Assembly: GCF_000988165.1 (NCBI RefSeq)
Contig: NW_020169337.1
Location: forward strand, 1 to 36,567
Source: Vairimorpha ceranae
Taxonomy: Eukaryota > Microsporidia > Nosematidae
Length of the DNA stretch: 36,567 nucleotides
Direction: 5' to 3'
Part shown: one piece after another, positions 1 through 9,240 of the stretch
Numbering within the stretch: position 1 is the first letter of the stretch
Layout: each line of letters starts with the position of its first letter
Made by a program: the position numbers and the translations under genes
Notes under the pieces: generated by a model
Told to the model about the DNA's origin: nothing
Database searches by the model: none
The model's input: only the letters and a program-made list of their open reading frames with translations

Positions 1-170
1 ATTTTAAATGTATTTTTTTAAGCTTCATTCAATTGTTCAAATTGTAAAATGTGCGCCATTACTGAATTTATTTATTTAAAAAATACAATTATCAAATTTA
101 AAACGATACATACATAAACAAAGACATATACACATAATTTAAACAAAGAAAGCACGTGTCGAGTTTAAGT

Positions 171-282
171 CCCGTTTTAAACGGGATGGCGCAAGCTAGT
201 CATCATCAATATATATAAAAAGTTTGAATCTGAACATTTTTTTATTATTTAACCCTTCTTTTTTTAAAATTTGTAAAATTCT
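171..282 (+). promoter_or_regulatory. Repeat core, copy 1
   Basis: Palindrome at 171-185, hairpin with GCAA loop just after it, TATATATAAAA near 210-220, and AACCCTTC followed by a T-run near 250-265. The order of a dyad site, a TATA-like tract and a CCC motif resembles the 5' end of a microsporidian transcription unit, but no ORF follows. The promoter reading is inference. Confidence 0.4.
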
Positions 283-521
283 CTGTATTTTTTATTAAGA
301 ACGAGTGGCATTATTTCAAGGGATATTTTCTAAGCATAGCACAATGCTTTCGTGCATTTTTGGTAAATATTATTTAATTTTTTTAAATGTATACGGGTGT
401 CTTTAGCAGATTTTAATTTATAATAAAAAGGGCCAACTTGCAATTTAAAAAAAAATATATGTATATACACAAAGGCACATTTTATTCATTGAAAAGAAAT
501 AACGCACATTGTATTTGTGAT

Positions 522-630
522 CCCGTTTTAAACGGGATAGCGTTAGCTAGTCATCAATATATATAAAAAGTTTGAATCTGAACATTTATTTATTTTTTAG
601 CCCTTCTTTTTTTAAAATTTGTAAAATTCT
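522..630 (+). promoter_or_regulatory. Repeat core, copy 2
   Basis: Same order of elements as copy 1. The hairpin loop reads GTTA instead of GCAA, with the stem TAGC/GCTA intact. No ORF follows the CCCTTC motif. Confidence 0.4.
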
Positions 631-872
631 GTTTTAATTTTTCATGTAAAAGCATTACAAGTCAATTTATGGATTTGTAAGGAATTGTTACTAACAGAAT
701 ATTACGGAGTTTTGTGTATTTTCTTAGAAATTTTCAATTTTTTTGTGTGTGCAAAATGGTAGCTATTGCAAATTTTACAATCTCAATGTAAGACATTTTA
801 TACTGTAAACAATGCGCACAAGCCCAAAGACATGTTAAACAATGAAAAATAAGAATATTATTTATTTATAAT

Positions 873-975
873 CCCGTTTCAAACGGGATGGCGCAAGCTA
901 TCAATATATATAAAAGGTTTGAATCTGAATATTTATTTATTTTTTAACCCTTCTTTTTTCAAGTTTTGGAAAACG
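873..975 (+). promoter_or_regulatory. Repeat core, copy 3
   Basis: The palindrome's central base is C instead of T, so the 7-bp arms stay perfect. The hairpin has the G-U version of the stem (TGGC/GCTA). The end of the core is more diverged than in copies 1 and 2. No ORF follows. Confidence 0.4.
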
Positions 976-1270
976 TTTTTTTAAATAAATAACAATCTTC
1001 CATAGTTGATTATATTATATAGAGCTTAACTTTTTAAAATATTTTCTTAAGTTTTATTCAAATTGTAAAATATGCTCTATTGTCATTTTATAATTAAAAG
1101 TGTGCAATGTTCAAAAAAAAACAATACATACATGCACAAAGACATATACACATAATTTAAACAAAGAAAGGACGTATCGAGTTTGAGTCCCGTTTTAAAC
1201 GGGATAGCGCAAGCTAGTTAATAATAAAAACGTTAGTAAAAATTAAATTAATTTACAAAAAATAAATATT

Positions 1271-2422
1271 TTATTTATAACTTTCATCTATTATTATGTT
1301 TATAAGATCATTTTTTATAAGCTTATTTCCACAAATAAAATAAAAAAGTTCATTTTCTTCCAAAATATTGTCAATTTTCTGTTTAGTACTTTTCAATCTT
1401 CTAATAAACATTAACTTTTTATTTATAAATCTATAAACTTCAATTCTATTTCTAAAAACAGCGCAAATACTTTTACCAGTATAAAAAATTAATAAAACTT
1501 TATCAAATCGATAAACACAACATAGATCATCATTAGATAATAAAAATATAATATTTTTATATATTACTATTGAATCATATAAATCATTATTAAAATAAAC
1601 AGGTTCTACAATAACACTATGTATATTCTCAATCTCTTCTGATACAAGTTTACTTTTACAAATATTAGGCACATTATAGAAAATCTTGTCTTCACCAGTC
1701 TCAATGTCATAAATAATCAATTCAACGTCATTAAGAATATAAACACAATTATTATACACACACATTTTTATGTTTGTACTAGAATATTCATTTATATATC
1801 TAATATGATCTTTATAAATATTAAGTATGCTTAACTTATTATCTTCTGTATAAATATACAACAGATTATCATTCAAAATCATATTAGTAATTTTAAAATC
1901 GTGTTTGTGTACTGTTCTTTTTACTGAAGGTGTATTTATATAAATTTTATTCGATTTAGTGTAAATCAATATATCTCCAACTGTATAAATTAAATCTACA
2001 GGAATATCTGTAATAACAGACTTAAAATTGGTAATTAAATCGATCTTAAAAAGTCCATTTTTATTAGAAAAAAATAAAAATTTTTCAGACCAACAGTAGG
2101 ATGTAATTTCAAATTCTCTAAAAAAAATTAAATTATTTTTTTCGTGTATAAAAAAAATAATATCATTGAAAATATAAAAATCTTTAATATTTTTCTCTTC
2201 AAAAATTTTGTAGTAAGAATCTGTATCGTAGAAATTAGATGCTTTATAAATTTCTGATCCATTATACAAATACACAAAATCATTAAAAATTCTAATAATT
2301 TGATATTCTGTAGATTTAAAATCTATTAATTCATGAGATAGTGAATATTTTATAAGCAGTTTGTTTCTTTTAACAAACAAATAATTATCAGTTATAAAAA
2401 AATCTGAATTTATTCCTTGCAT
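1271..2422 (-). CDS. Hypothetical protein, beta-propeller-like
   Basis: I do not recognise this 383-aa protein. Its sequence consists of short repeating runs of hydrophobic and aromatic residues alternating with polar turns (patterns such as YNGSEIYK, NNLIFF, NCVYILND, IIYDIETGED) over the whole length. That is what diverged WD-type beta-propeller blades look like. No signal peptide or long membrane segment is visible. The ATG is preceded on the minus strand by CCCC four bases upstream, which supports this start. In yeast, highly diverged propellers of this kind are common among small-subunit processome proteins (Utp17/Nan1 type), but I cannot assign it to one. A structure prediction would settle the fold. 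Confidence 0.8.
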   Translation of the reverse strand: MQGINSDFFITDNYLFVKRNKLLIKYSLSHELIDFKSTEYQIIRIFNDFVYLYNGSEIYKASNFYDTDSYYKIFEEKNIKDFYIFNDIIFFIHEKNNLIFFREFEITSYCWSEKFLFFSNKNGLFKIDLITNFKSVITDIPVDLIYTVGDILIYTKSNKIYINTPSVKRTVHKHDFKITNMILNDNLLYIYTEDNKLSILNIYKDHIRYINEYSSTNIKMCVYNNCVYILNDVELIIYDIETGEDKIFYNVPNICKSKLVSEEIENIHSVIVEPVYFNNDLYDSIVIYKNIIFLLSNDDLCCVYRFDKVLLIFYTGKSICAVFRNRIEVYRFINKKLMFIRRLKSTKQKIDNILEENELFYFICGNKLIKNDLINIIIDESYK

Positions 2423-2647
2423 AAAAGGGGATGGATAAAAAAAATATTAGAATGGTTAATTTAGTAATTATCATTAGAAAGTACAAAGGTGATTTTTATA
2501 ATACTACAGATTACAATATTGTATAGTTAAATAAAACTTCACATATAACACAAAAGATCATTACCGGATGATTTATTTTGATTTTAATATAATATACTAC
2601 CACAGATTAAATAAACAACTACATAATTTTGTAAAACTAAAAAATAT

Positions 2648-3997
2648 TTATTTTTCTTTAAGATAAATAATATCTTCAACATACTTTTTGGCTAAGATGA
2701 ATTGAATACCCATTCTTATTATAACAGGATCTTTGTATTTTTCAATATCACACAAAGTATCTTTCATCATTTCTAACAATCTCTTGTCTGACTCCAGGTT
2801 TCCTTTTTGTATTATAAAATGGTATTTTGATTCATTTTTGTCACTTCTTTTATTCTGTTGGTTTTTATTACAAACTGTCTGACCTTTGATATAGTACTGT
2901 AATTCTTTTAAGGTAATAAGAATCTTTAATTTAATGATATCACAATATAAATCCTTAAGAGATGTATACATGTATTTAAATATCTTTTTATTGAGTTTAG
3001 ACAACGTTGAACAAATATGTTCATGTAGATAAGCAATTCTTTGGGTATCTTGTCTTATTTTAGTGCTTTCAGCATCTAAAAAATTTTCATGTTTGTTTTT
3101 TGTAAGTAACTCTACTTTACAAATATTGTTAATAAATTTAATATCTTTATGACCATTTATGTTAAAAACACAATCACCACTGTTACATGTAGCAGATGAT
3201 TTGTTTTTATTTACTAAGCACACTCTTTCATTCCATAAAATGTTTATAAAGCTATTAACCGAACATCTTTTTTCATTAAATAAAAGAGGATGTTTACTTG
3301 TTTTTATTATTTTATTTACTGTACAAACCGCCTCCCTTATTTTAGAATCAAATGTGCTTATTTCATATTTACTTGGTATAAATCCGTTTACTTCTTTTAT
3401 ACTTTGCTGTGATGGTTCGATAAAAGATGGCATGTCCTCTTTTTCAAGTATCTTATGTACACAAACCTTAGCAGTATTAAATTTTTGCCATGAATATTTT
3501 TGAAGCCCACTAAAGTTCATATTTATACATTTTTCGCTATTGACTATAATTTTTTCTGTTAATTCTTTAAAAATAATTTCAATTTTTCGTTTAACCCTAT
3601 CTTTTTTTTCCTTATAAATAACCGTATTCCTAATATTCGAATACATTGTATCTTTTTTACAATAAATCGCCTTTTCCAATATAATCAGCTTAAAGGTAAT
3701 GTTATTACTTAAATCATTTAATATTTTGTTCTTTAAAATTTTCAGTAAAAAATGGATATTTCTATGAATATAATGTAGTGATATATTAGTATTATAATTC
3801 GTGTATTTACTAAGTCTTAATAAACTTTTTTTAATGTTTATCCTAAAATCTGCTTTTTTTAAATTTTTTTCAGATTTCTCTATTTGGTATGAATATAACT
3901 TACGAAAAGTTTGAGATATTTCTTTTTTTAAACATTGAATCTTACAGTTAATAATGTTAAGTTCTATTGTCTGAAGTTTTGAAGTAAGTATTTCCAT
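2648..3997 (-). CDS. Hypothetical lysine-rich helical protein
   Basis: The open frame extends to 4048, but that position is a TTG. The first ATG is at 3997 and gives 449 aa. No CCC run lies directly before it, so the start is less certain than for its neighbours. The protein is rich in Lys, Ile and Asn, with long predicted helical stretches and scattered cysteines, and has no membrane segment or signal peptide. I recognise no domain. It is divergent to RanBP1, whose start lies 137 bp away, so the two share a short intergenic promoter region. It could be a fast-evolving structural or chromosome-associated protein, but nothing in the sequence proves this. Confidence 0.75.
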   Translation of the reverse strand: MEILTSKLQTIELNIINCKIQCLKKEISQTFRKLYSYQIEKSEKNLKKADFRINIKKSLLRLSKYTNYNTNISLHYIHRNIHFLLKILKNKILNDLSNNITFKLIILEKAIYCKKDTMYSNIRNTVIYKEKKDRVKRKIEIIFKELTEKIIVNSEKCINMNFSGLQKYSWQKFNTAKVCVHKILEKEDMPSFIEPSQQSIKEVNGFIPSKYEISTFDSKIREAVCTVNKIIKTSKHPLLFNEKRCSVNSFINILWNERVCLVNKNKSSATCNSGDCVFNINGHKDIKFINNICKVELLTKNKHENFLDAESTKIRQDTQRIAYLHEHICSTLSKLNKKIFKYMYTSLKDLYCDIIKLKILITLKELQYYIKGQTVCNKNQQNKRSDKNESKYHFIIQKGNLESDKRLLEMMKDTLCDIEKYKDPVIIRMGIQFILAKKYVEDIIYLKEK

Positions 3998-4133
3998 AAG
4001 ATTTAAAAACTGTTTTTTATAAAAATTTATTGTGTGAGAAAAGACCAATAAAATTATTTTATTGTAAAGGTCATTTTATTTTCGCAAAACATTTCTTGTC
4101 TTAAAATTTTAGTAAAATTTTTATCCCTTAAAA

Positions 4134-4793
4134 ATGGCAGAAGAAAAAATTAAACTAAATTCAGAAGAAAAAAAAGAAGTAAATGGTGATAAAAAAAAGG
4201 ATTTATCGTTGGATTTAGAAGAAATAAATAGTGATAAAAAAAAGGATTTGCCATTAGATTTAGGAGGAAAAAAAGAAATTTCTGTAAATGATAATAAAAA
4301 AAAGGAGTCATCTTTTCTTACCTCTAGTATAACTATTAAGGATAAAGATAAAGATGCGGGAACAGAAGATTTTGAATTGAAATGTATCCAGGAAAGTTTT
4401 ATAGAAAAAAATTTGCAAGATAAAGTACTTTTTAAATCTAAATGTAATCTTTTTATTTTTAATAAAAAAAAAAAGAAGTATGAAGAGAGAGGAACAGGCG
4501 ATATTATGATTAATATTGAGAAAAAGACTAATATGGTCAAAGTTGTAATGATAAGAGAAACTATTTCTAGGTTTGGCTGTCATCATTATATTAATCCTAA
4601 ACATAAATTAATAAAAAATAATAATATTAAAAATGGATGGGTGTGGTGCACCACAGAAGATACTGTTGAGGATGACAATGAAAAGACTAAATTTTATTTA
4701 GTGAAATTTGATAATGAGGATGATACAAAAAAATTTAAAGAAGAATATGAAAAAGGAATGGAGGATAATAAAAAACTATTAGAAAAACAATAA
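4134..4793 (+). CDS. YRB1: Ran-binding protein 1 (RanBP1/Yrb1)
   Basis: A 219-aa cytosolic Ran-binding protein that, by family knowledge, binds Ran-GTP and helps RanGAP release cargo complexes after nuclear export. The first 75 residues are a low-complexity acidic and lysine-rich leader with three imperfect copies of a DKKKDL-type segment. The Ran-binding (PH-like) domain fills about residues 80-210. Its recognisable parts are the YEERGTGDI turn, the RETISRFGCHH segment, the GWVWCTTED strand and the YLVKFDNEDDTKKFKEEYEK C-terminal helix. CCC lies just before the ATG (CCCTTAAAAATG). The length is close to the family's usual 200 or so. The repeated leader is unusual and probably disordered. Confidence 0.9.
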   Translation: MAEEKIKLNSEEKKEVNGDKKKDLSLDLEEINSDKKKDLPLDLGGKKEISVNDNKKKESSFLTSSITIKDKDKDAGTEDFELKCIQESFIEKNLQDKVLFKSKCNLFIFNKKKKKYEERGTGDIMINIEKKTNMVKVVMIRETISRFGCHHYINPKHKLIKNNNIKNGWVWCTTEDTVEDDNEKTKFYLVKFDNEDDTKKFKEEYEKGMEDNKKLLEKQ

Positions 4794-4892
4794 ATTTATT
4801 ATTTCTGTATTATTGGTTAATTGTTGATAAATTAAATATTTGAAACCTTCAATTTTAAAACTGTTTTAAACTAAAAAATATATAAATTTAGA

Positions 4893-5573
4893 ATGTGCTA
4901 CATTTTTATGATTCCTGTAATCACTGTTCTAATTACATTGTCACTTGTTAAAGCCGGGTTTGCAAATGTAATCACAGTACCTGTTGATATTTATATTAGT
5001 GAAAAAGGAAAAGAGCAGTACTCAACACGAATGGAAGATCTAGAAAGTGCTATGGATAAAGTTAGACAGAAGCTAGAAGCAAATCTTAACCAAAGAGCCG
5101 GAAATGAAGCAACCAATAAATATTCTGCCCTTCAATTTTCTATAAATGTGCTTACAGAAACACCTAGAGGGATAGATCTCGATGAATGTGGACAGAATGT
5201 GGATATCTTATTTACTCAGTTACAGAACTTACACAATATGAATACCAGACATAATGTAATAGCTTTTTATACATGTCCTTCAAGTACTTATTTTGATTAT
5301 TTCAGTAATGCCAACATGGAGACACCGTTATTAATACAAAGGGATAATCTAACGTGTGTTCAGCGTATGGCAAGTTTTGTGGAACCTGAAAGACCCAAAT
5401 TTGAACTTACATTTGCAAATGCACTTATGGCAGCAGCGGGATGTCCGATTAATAATCCTGTATCACTTAAAGAAGATGATGGTGGAGATAGAGGAGTGCA
5501 AATTAATTATTTTGTTGATCATGATGCTTATGACTTATTATTTAGGAATGGATGTGATCGTATACCCAATTAA
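4893..5573 (+). CDS. Secreted protein, likely inactive ADAM-type metzincin domain
   Basis: A 226-aa protein with an N-terminal hydrophobic signal segment (residues 4-22, ending LVKAGFA). Its layout follows an ADAM/reprolysin catalytic domain: a helix at 44-64, the strand ALQFSINVL at 79-87, the edge segment RHNVIAFYTC at 119-128, then LTFANALMAAAGCP at 172-185. In active ADAMs the equivalent of residues 176-186 is the zinc motif HExxHxxGxxH. Here both the first His and the Glu are replaced (N176, A177), the second His is A180, only G183 remains and the third His is I186. The C-terminal INYFVDH and Cys221 fit the end of such a domain. No disintegrin part follows. There is no CCC before the ATG, but TATATAA lies about 15 bp upstream. 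The fold assignment is inference from motif alignment. A spore-wall or host-interface role is possible because it is secreted. Confidence 0.75.
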   Translation: MCYIFMIPVITVLITLSLVKAGFANVITVPVDIYISEKGKEQYSTRMEDLESAMDKVRQKLEANLNQRAGNEATNKYSALQFSINVLTETPRGIDLDECGQNVDILFTQLQNLHNMNTRHNVIAFYTCPSSTYFDYFSNANMETPLLIQRDNLTCVQRMASFVEPERPKFELTFANALMAAAGCPINNPVSLKEDDGGDRGVQINYFVDHDAYDLLFRNGCDRIPN

Positions 5574-6122
5574 ATTAGTATTTATACATAAATTTTTATA
5601 TTGAAGTTTGAATAATTATTTTAAATTTTAAATTAATTAATAAAAAAGTATAAATTTTAAAATAAGTAAATGCAATTGTTTGTTTAAAAATATTTTAAAA
5701 TGCAATAAATTGTATATATTCTTTATTTTTTCTATAAGAAATATGATAAATATAATTTCTACTACTTTTTTTTACAAAAATTATTATTGATATTTTAAGA
5801 ACATTTTTCATAAAAAGTTTCTTAAATTTAAACTAAATTACACTTAGTAAGAGCTGTAAATTATTAAATGAATATTTATTGTATTAGAATAAAACTTAAG
5901 ATTATTTACCGCAATTTAATTAAAAATTACGATAAAAAAGCAATATTTGCTATTTCTACATATTGTTTTCCAATTTTTATATCATCAAATATTAATTTAT
6001 GCATAAAATTAATTTAAGAATATTAAAATTTATTTATTATTTATTTATTAAATCAGTATCAAAACAATAACATTTTAAAACAATTTACCTTAATTTAAGA
6101 GATAATAACATTTATAAATATT
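5574..6122. other. Gene-free AT-rich spacer
   Basis: Very AT-rich DNA between the two secreted-protein genes. I see no ORF with a start signal, no tandem repeat and no strong hairpin in it. Confidence 0.6.
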
Positions 6123-6980
6123 ATGCTTTCAAATTTAATGTCAATTACTTGTATACCATTATTTATAACCATTTTATATGAAATAGAGGTAAAACCAGAG
6201 TTAGAATATCTTTATAAAGACATAATAATAGCCCTTTTTGATAAATATAATGTTTATCTCAAGCCGGTAGGAATAAAACTGGTTTTAGAAGATGCCCTTC
6301 CATATTCGTTGTATTCACAAGATGCTGATTACAAAGATTTAATAAAATTTAGTGGCACTGACAACCTATCAGGAATGATGAGTGTTTTAGTCAACAAACA
6401 AAAGAACATTTTACTTATTGCCTCGACGCAAGTGGATCAAAGTGATGTATATTTTAATTTAAAAAATCCATGTGCTAGTAAATACATTACAACATTTAAT
6501 AAAAGTAATAGTTTAGAATTAGATACAATATCATCCATTTATGGAGCTATAGAAAGATATTTAGGCGAATTAATGAGCACCAAAATACCAAAAACATTAG
6601 GAATTGTTAATTTAGGAGATGCGCAAAATTTTTCACAAAATTTAATTAACAATGGGTTTATTGACAGGGTCCAGAACTGTTCAGGAAGAAATAAAATTTT
6701 AAGCAACAAAGAAGATCTTTTTGAACAATTTAAAGATATAGGAGAAAAAATTCCAGAAAATTTGGAAGATTTGCCGACCACTGATCAAGATTCAATTTCC
6801 AATAAAATAATAGGCAAAGAAGAAAATTTTGTAATAAATGATACGCGTGAAACGTTTCAACCAGAAAAGTCAACTTTAAAACGCGAAAAAGTACCAGGTG
6901 GTAAAAATTCGAAACCAAAAAGATTTAAAAAGTCTAAATCATTACAGTATTTAAATAGACCAAAAAAGAATAAAATATAA
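6123..6980 (+). CDS. Secreted protein, possible second degenerate metzincin, basic tail
   Basis: A 285-aa protein with a hydrophobic N-terminus (residues 6-19) that could be a signal peptide or anchor. Residues 24-190 resemble the preceding gene in layout: helix ELEYLYKDIIIALFDKY, strand GIKLVLE, segment NILLIASTQV, a Cys at 117, a helix at 134-150 (DTISSIYGAIERYLGEL) where the zinc helix would be, then NFSQNLINNGF and Cys186. No HExxH is present. The last 40 residues are strongly basic (KPKRFKKSKS and neighbours), a feature also found in heparin-binding spore wall proteins. It lies in the same orientation 549 bp after the first gene, so a diverged tandem pair is plausible. The family link is weaker than for its neighbour. 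Confidence 0.75.
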   Translation: MLSNLMSITCIPLFITILYEIEVKPELEYLYKDIIIALFDKYNVYLKPVGIKLVLEDALPYSLYSQDADYKDLIKFSGTDNLSGMMSVLVNKQKNILLIASTQVDQSDVYFNLKNPCASKYITTFNKSNSLELDTISSIYGAIERYLGELMSTKIPKTLGIVNLGDAQNFSQNLINNGFIDRVQNCSGRNKILSNKEDLFEQFKDIGEKIPENLEDLPTTDQDSISNKIIGKEENFVINDTRETFQPEKSTLKREKVPGGKNSKPKRFKKSKSLQYLNRPKKNKI

Positions 6981-7428
6981 CTATTAATTAAATTACAAAT
7001 TTCGATTTATTTGCTGTATTTATTAACTTTAAATTTTATAAATCTAATTAAATCTTGTAATTATAAAAAAATTGCGGGTGTATAAAGATTAATTTATAAA
7101 TTAACTGTGGTAACCTGACCACATATTTCTATTTAATTTTTATTTTAAAAGAAATTATTTGTGTCACCCAACAAAAAGAAGAAAATGAAAAAGTACTACG
7201 CAGATAACAACAATTATTTTTTTTAGTAAAACTTTAAGAACAGAAATATCAAGTTTAATAAAATAACTGACTTTATTTACAGTAATTTAGAAAATCATCT
7301 CAAGTTTAGCACCCCGCCCAAAGGGTATTGCATTTACACACATTTTTGTTAATTAAAAATACAGTATTATTTAAATTTTAACAAAAATAATAAACAAACT
7401 TTATTATCAAATGTGAAACATATACACT
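6981..7428. other. Intergenic region with GC-rich stems
   Basis: There is no ORF with a start signal. In a background of about 85 percent AT the region carries several short GC-rich complementary pairs (see the RNA candidate at 7076-7169) and a small hairpin ACCC...GGGT at 7311-7326. Confidence 0.5.
7076..7169 (+). ncRNA. Candidate structured RNA (multibranch fold)
   Basis: GGGTG at 7076-7080 pairs with CACCC at 7165-7169 and encloses further hairpins: a near-palindrome AT-rich stem around 7090-7104, a perfect stem TGTGGT/ACCACA (7106-7111 with 7118-7123, six-base loop AACCTG), and ATTTCT/AGAAAT (7125-7130 with 7150-7155). This looks like a three-armed closed structure. It has no T-loop sequence of a tRNA and I do not recognise an snRNA. 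It could be chance in AT-rich DNA. Confidence 0.25.
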
Positions 7429-9162
7429 TCAATAATTCCAATAAAACCCATCAGTTATTTCATGATCTGTAAATGGCGATTCTCCCTTTTTTACTGGTGG
7501 AAATAATGAATCCATAAAATCATTAAGAGATTTATAAGTACTAGTAAGTTCTCCTATAAATTCACCATACAGTCTTCCAGATTCATTGACTGTAAATATG
7601 CGTATAGGAGATATTTCAATTGATTTATAAGTTATGATATCAGTAATCCTATTTCCAAAACCTGCTACAAAAGGATTATTCCCGCCAAATATTCCTTTTA
7701 AATTCTCAAGGCAAGCAATTTTAAAATCTTCAGGTCGTTTTATAATAATTTCTCTGTACAACGCAGCAAATAATCCATCAGGAGATAAAATTATAGGACC
7801 ATCGGGTAATTTCGCTCCATCTTGATCAACATTTGTAAGATATTTTTTAGTACTAAATGACTGTTGAAGTGGGCGTGCAGTCAAGTACATTATTTTATAT
7901 CCACTTCTATATAATTTACTGTATAAACTAGCGACACCTCCATGTGTCCAATCCTTTCCTATTAAACAGTAGATATGTCCCCATAAATCACTTTTAGTAA
8001 TTGTACCATCTATATCGCTAATAATTACCTTCTCGTCATAATCCCAAAAGTAGATATGTCCATCTAACTGTTTATTTACTCCACCCACTTTAAAAATAAT
8101 AGTATTTTTACCGTATTTAAGATCCAATTTACTTAATTCCTTATGATTTAACTTTAATGAATAAGAAATATCTCTTTTAAGAACTTTCTTCGTACCAAAT
8201 AAATTCCATCCAACAGATTTATTATGTTGATTTTCTAAAAATTCCATAAGTTTTCTAGATCTGCTATTCGTAACACCTCTTAACTCAAAAAACAATTTTG
8301 TAAATAAAACATACGGAAAGTAAAATACTCCTTTGCATTTTGAACATCCTGTTATTCGTACAACAATACCTTTTTCTTCCGTTAAATTTTTACATAAAAA
8401 AGAAGCGAACGTTTTATGAATAGAATGCGCAAATTTACGATCTGCGCACTTAGAAAACGTAATTTCTGCACCGCAACATCCATTGGCATCACACACCTTA
8501 GGGCCTTTGTAACTGGGAGGATATTGAAATAATCCATTAAATAACAATAATATTTGTCTAAATCTAGTAATACACCAATTATAATAATCTGTAGAGTTAA
8601 ATAAATTACTAAATTTACCTATTTTCATAGCTTGGTCCTCGTAAAAATTATCAGTTAAAATTTTTTTGTAACCTAAAAAAAACGTTCGTTTGTCAAAATT
8701 TAGCATACGTTCAGTGCGGTAATAATTAACATATTTTTTTGTTTTTTTGACTAAATCTTCTCTTCCTTTAGAATTTCCTAAATTCATTTTACTAAAATGC
8801 ATCGATAAATAGTCATCAATACCGTCCTTTTTAATTTTATCTAGTGTATTAATATATCCTAGTATATCATCATATTGAATATCCTCATCAGTGTTATCAT
8901 GTTTCTCAAAGAATAACTCTCCTTGAGGAGTTATGAACATTGGAATATCGTGTATAACTTTACCATTAACTATTAAATGTACCTGTTGACTTTTCATATT
9001 GGGGAAATAAAGTTTACCAAATCTTAACTGAAAATCAGAACATCTAAGTTCACCATATTGATCTTTAACAACAATTATATCATTTATTCCACTAAATGTT
9101 ACTATATTTATATTGTTGTATAATCCTGAAAAAGAATTAAAAATCTTGTTTACTAAACCCAT
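7429..9162 (-). CDS. PAH1: Lipin-type phosphatidate phosphatase (Pah1/Ned1)
   Basis: A 577-aa Mg-dependent phosphatidate phosphatase that dephosphorylates phosphatidic acid to diacylglycerol at ER and nuclear membranes. The N-terminal lipin domain is at 1-90, starting with the MGLVNKIFNSFSG-type amphipathic helix and including CSDFQLRFGK. The haloacid-dehalogenase LNS2 domain covers about 360-540 with the catalytic DIDGT at 383-387, GKDWTHGGVASLY, LTARP at 428-431 and a GFGNRITD late motif. Both catalytic aspartates (D383, D385) are present, so it should be active. Residues 224-276 hold a cluster of seven cysteines (C224, C229, C230, C239, C257, C273, C276) not typical of lipins, possibly a metal-binding insert. 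It is shorter than yeast Pah1 (862 aa). CCCC lies eight bases before the ATG. Confidence 0.95.
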   Translation of the reverse strand: MGLVNKIFNSFSGLYNNINIVTFSGINDIIVVKDQYGELRCSDFQLRFGKLYFPNMKSQQVHLIVNGKVIHDIPMFITPQGELFFEKHDNTDEDIQYDDILGYINTLDKIKKDGIDDYLSMHFSKMNLGNSKGREDLVKKTKKYVNYYRTERMLNFDKRTFFLGYKKILTDNFYEDQAMKIGKFSNLFNSTDYYNWCITRFRQILLLFNGLFQYPPSYKGPKVCDANGCCGAEITFSKCADRKFAHSIHKTFASFLCKNLTEEKGIVVRITGCSKCKGVFYFPYVLFTKLFFELRGVTNSRSRKLMEFLENQHNKSVGWNLFGTKKVLKRDISYSLKLNHKELSKLDLKYGKNTIIFKVGGVNKQLDGHIYFWDYDEKVIISDIDGTITKSDLWGHIYCLIGKDWTHGGVASLYSKLYRSGYKIMYLTARPLQQSFSTKKYLTNVDQDGAKLPDGPIILSPDGLFAALYREIIIKRPEDFKIACLENLKGIFGGNNPFVAGFGNRITDIITYKSIEISPIRIFTVNESGRLYGEFIGELTSTYKSLNDFMDSLFPPVKKGESPFTDHEITDGFYWNY

Positions 9163-9240
9163 TGTTTTTTTTAGGGGTAAATATTTTTATAACATAAATG
9201 TTTTAGAAAAAGGATGATTCATCACTAAATTGAGTAAATA

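Larger units (their letters stand above)
20..1220 (+). repeat. Diverged tandem array with conserved core, four copies
   Basis: This 1.2-kb stretch has no coding gene. Four copies of a core element start at 171, 522, 873 and 1189; the first three are exactly 351 bp apart. Copies 1-3 each contain, in order, the palindrome CCCGTTTNAAACGGG, a short hairpin of the form TRGC-GCAA-GCTA, an ATATATATAAAA tract, GTTTGAATCTGAA and CCCTTCTTTTTT. The sequence between cores has diverged strongly although its length is kept. About 150 bp upstream of copy 1 (20-170) is clearly similar to the sequence upstream of copy 4 (1040-1188). Copy 4 is cut off just after its hairpin. Partial relatives occur at 22035-22080 (inverted) and 24359-24391. 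The function is not known; it may be a promoter module, an RNA gene or a subtelomeric-type repeat. Confidence 0.85.

Noticed and set aside
171..1220. Array as a CRISPR or a hammerhead ribozyme
   Set aside because: Spacing is 351 bp with long diverged spacers, not a CRISPR layout. No CUGAUGA and GAAA core is present on either strand.
2431..2526. 31-aa ORF with GGGG before the ATG, divergent from the gene at 1271-2422
   Set aside because: The G-run is the complement of that gene's own CCCC start signal, and only 8 bp separate the two ATGs. The peptide has no features.
3159..3503. Plus-strand open frame inside the 449-aa gene
   Set aside because: Shadow of the longer minus-strand gene; no start signal.
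4121..4604. Minus-strand frames opposite RanBP1
   Set aside because: They arise from the lysine-rich leader and the Ran-binding domain on the other strand; RanBP1 is clearly real.
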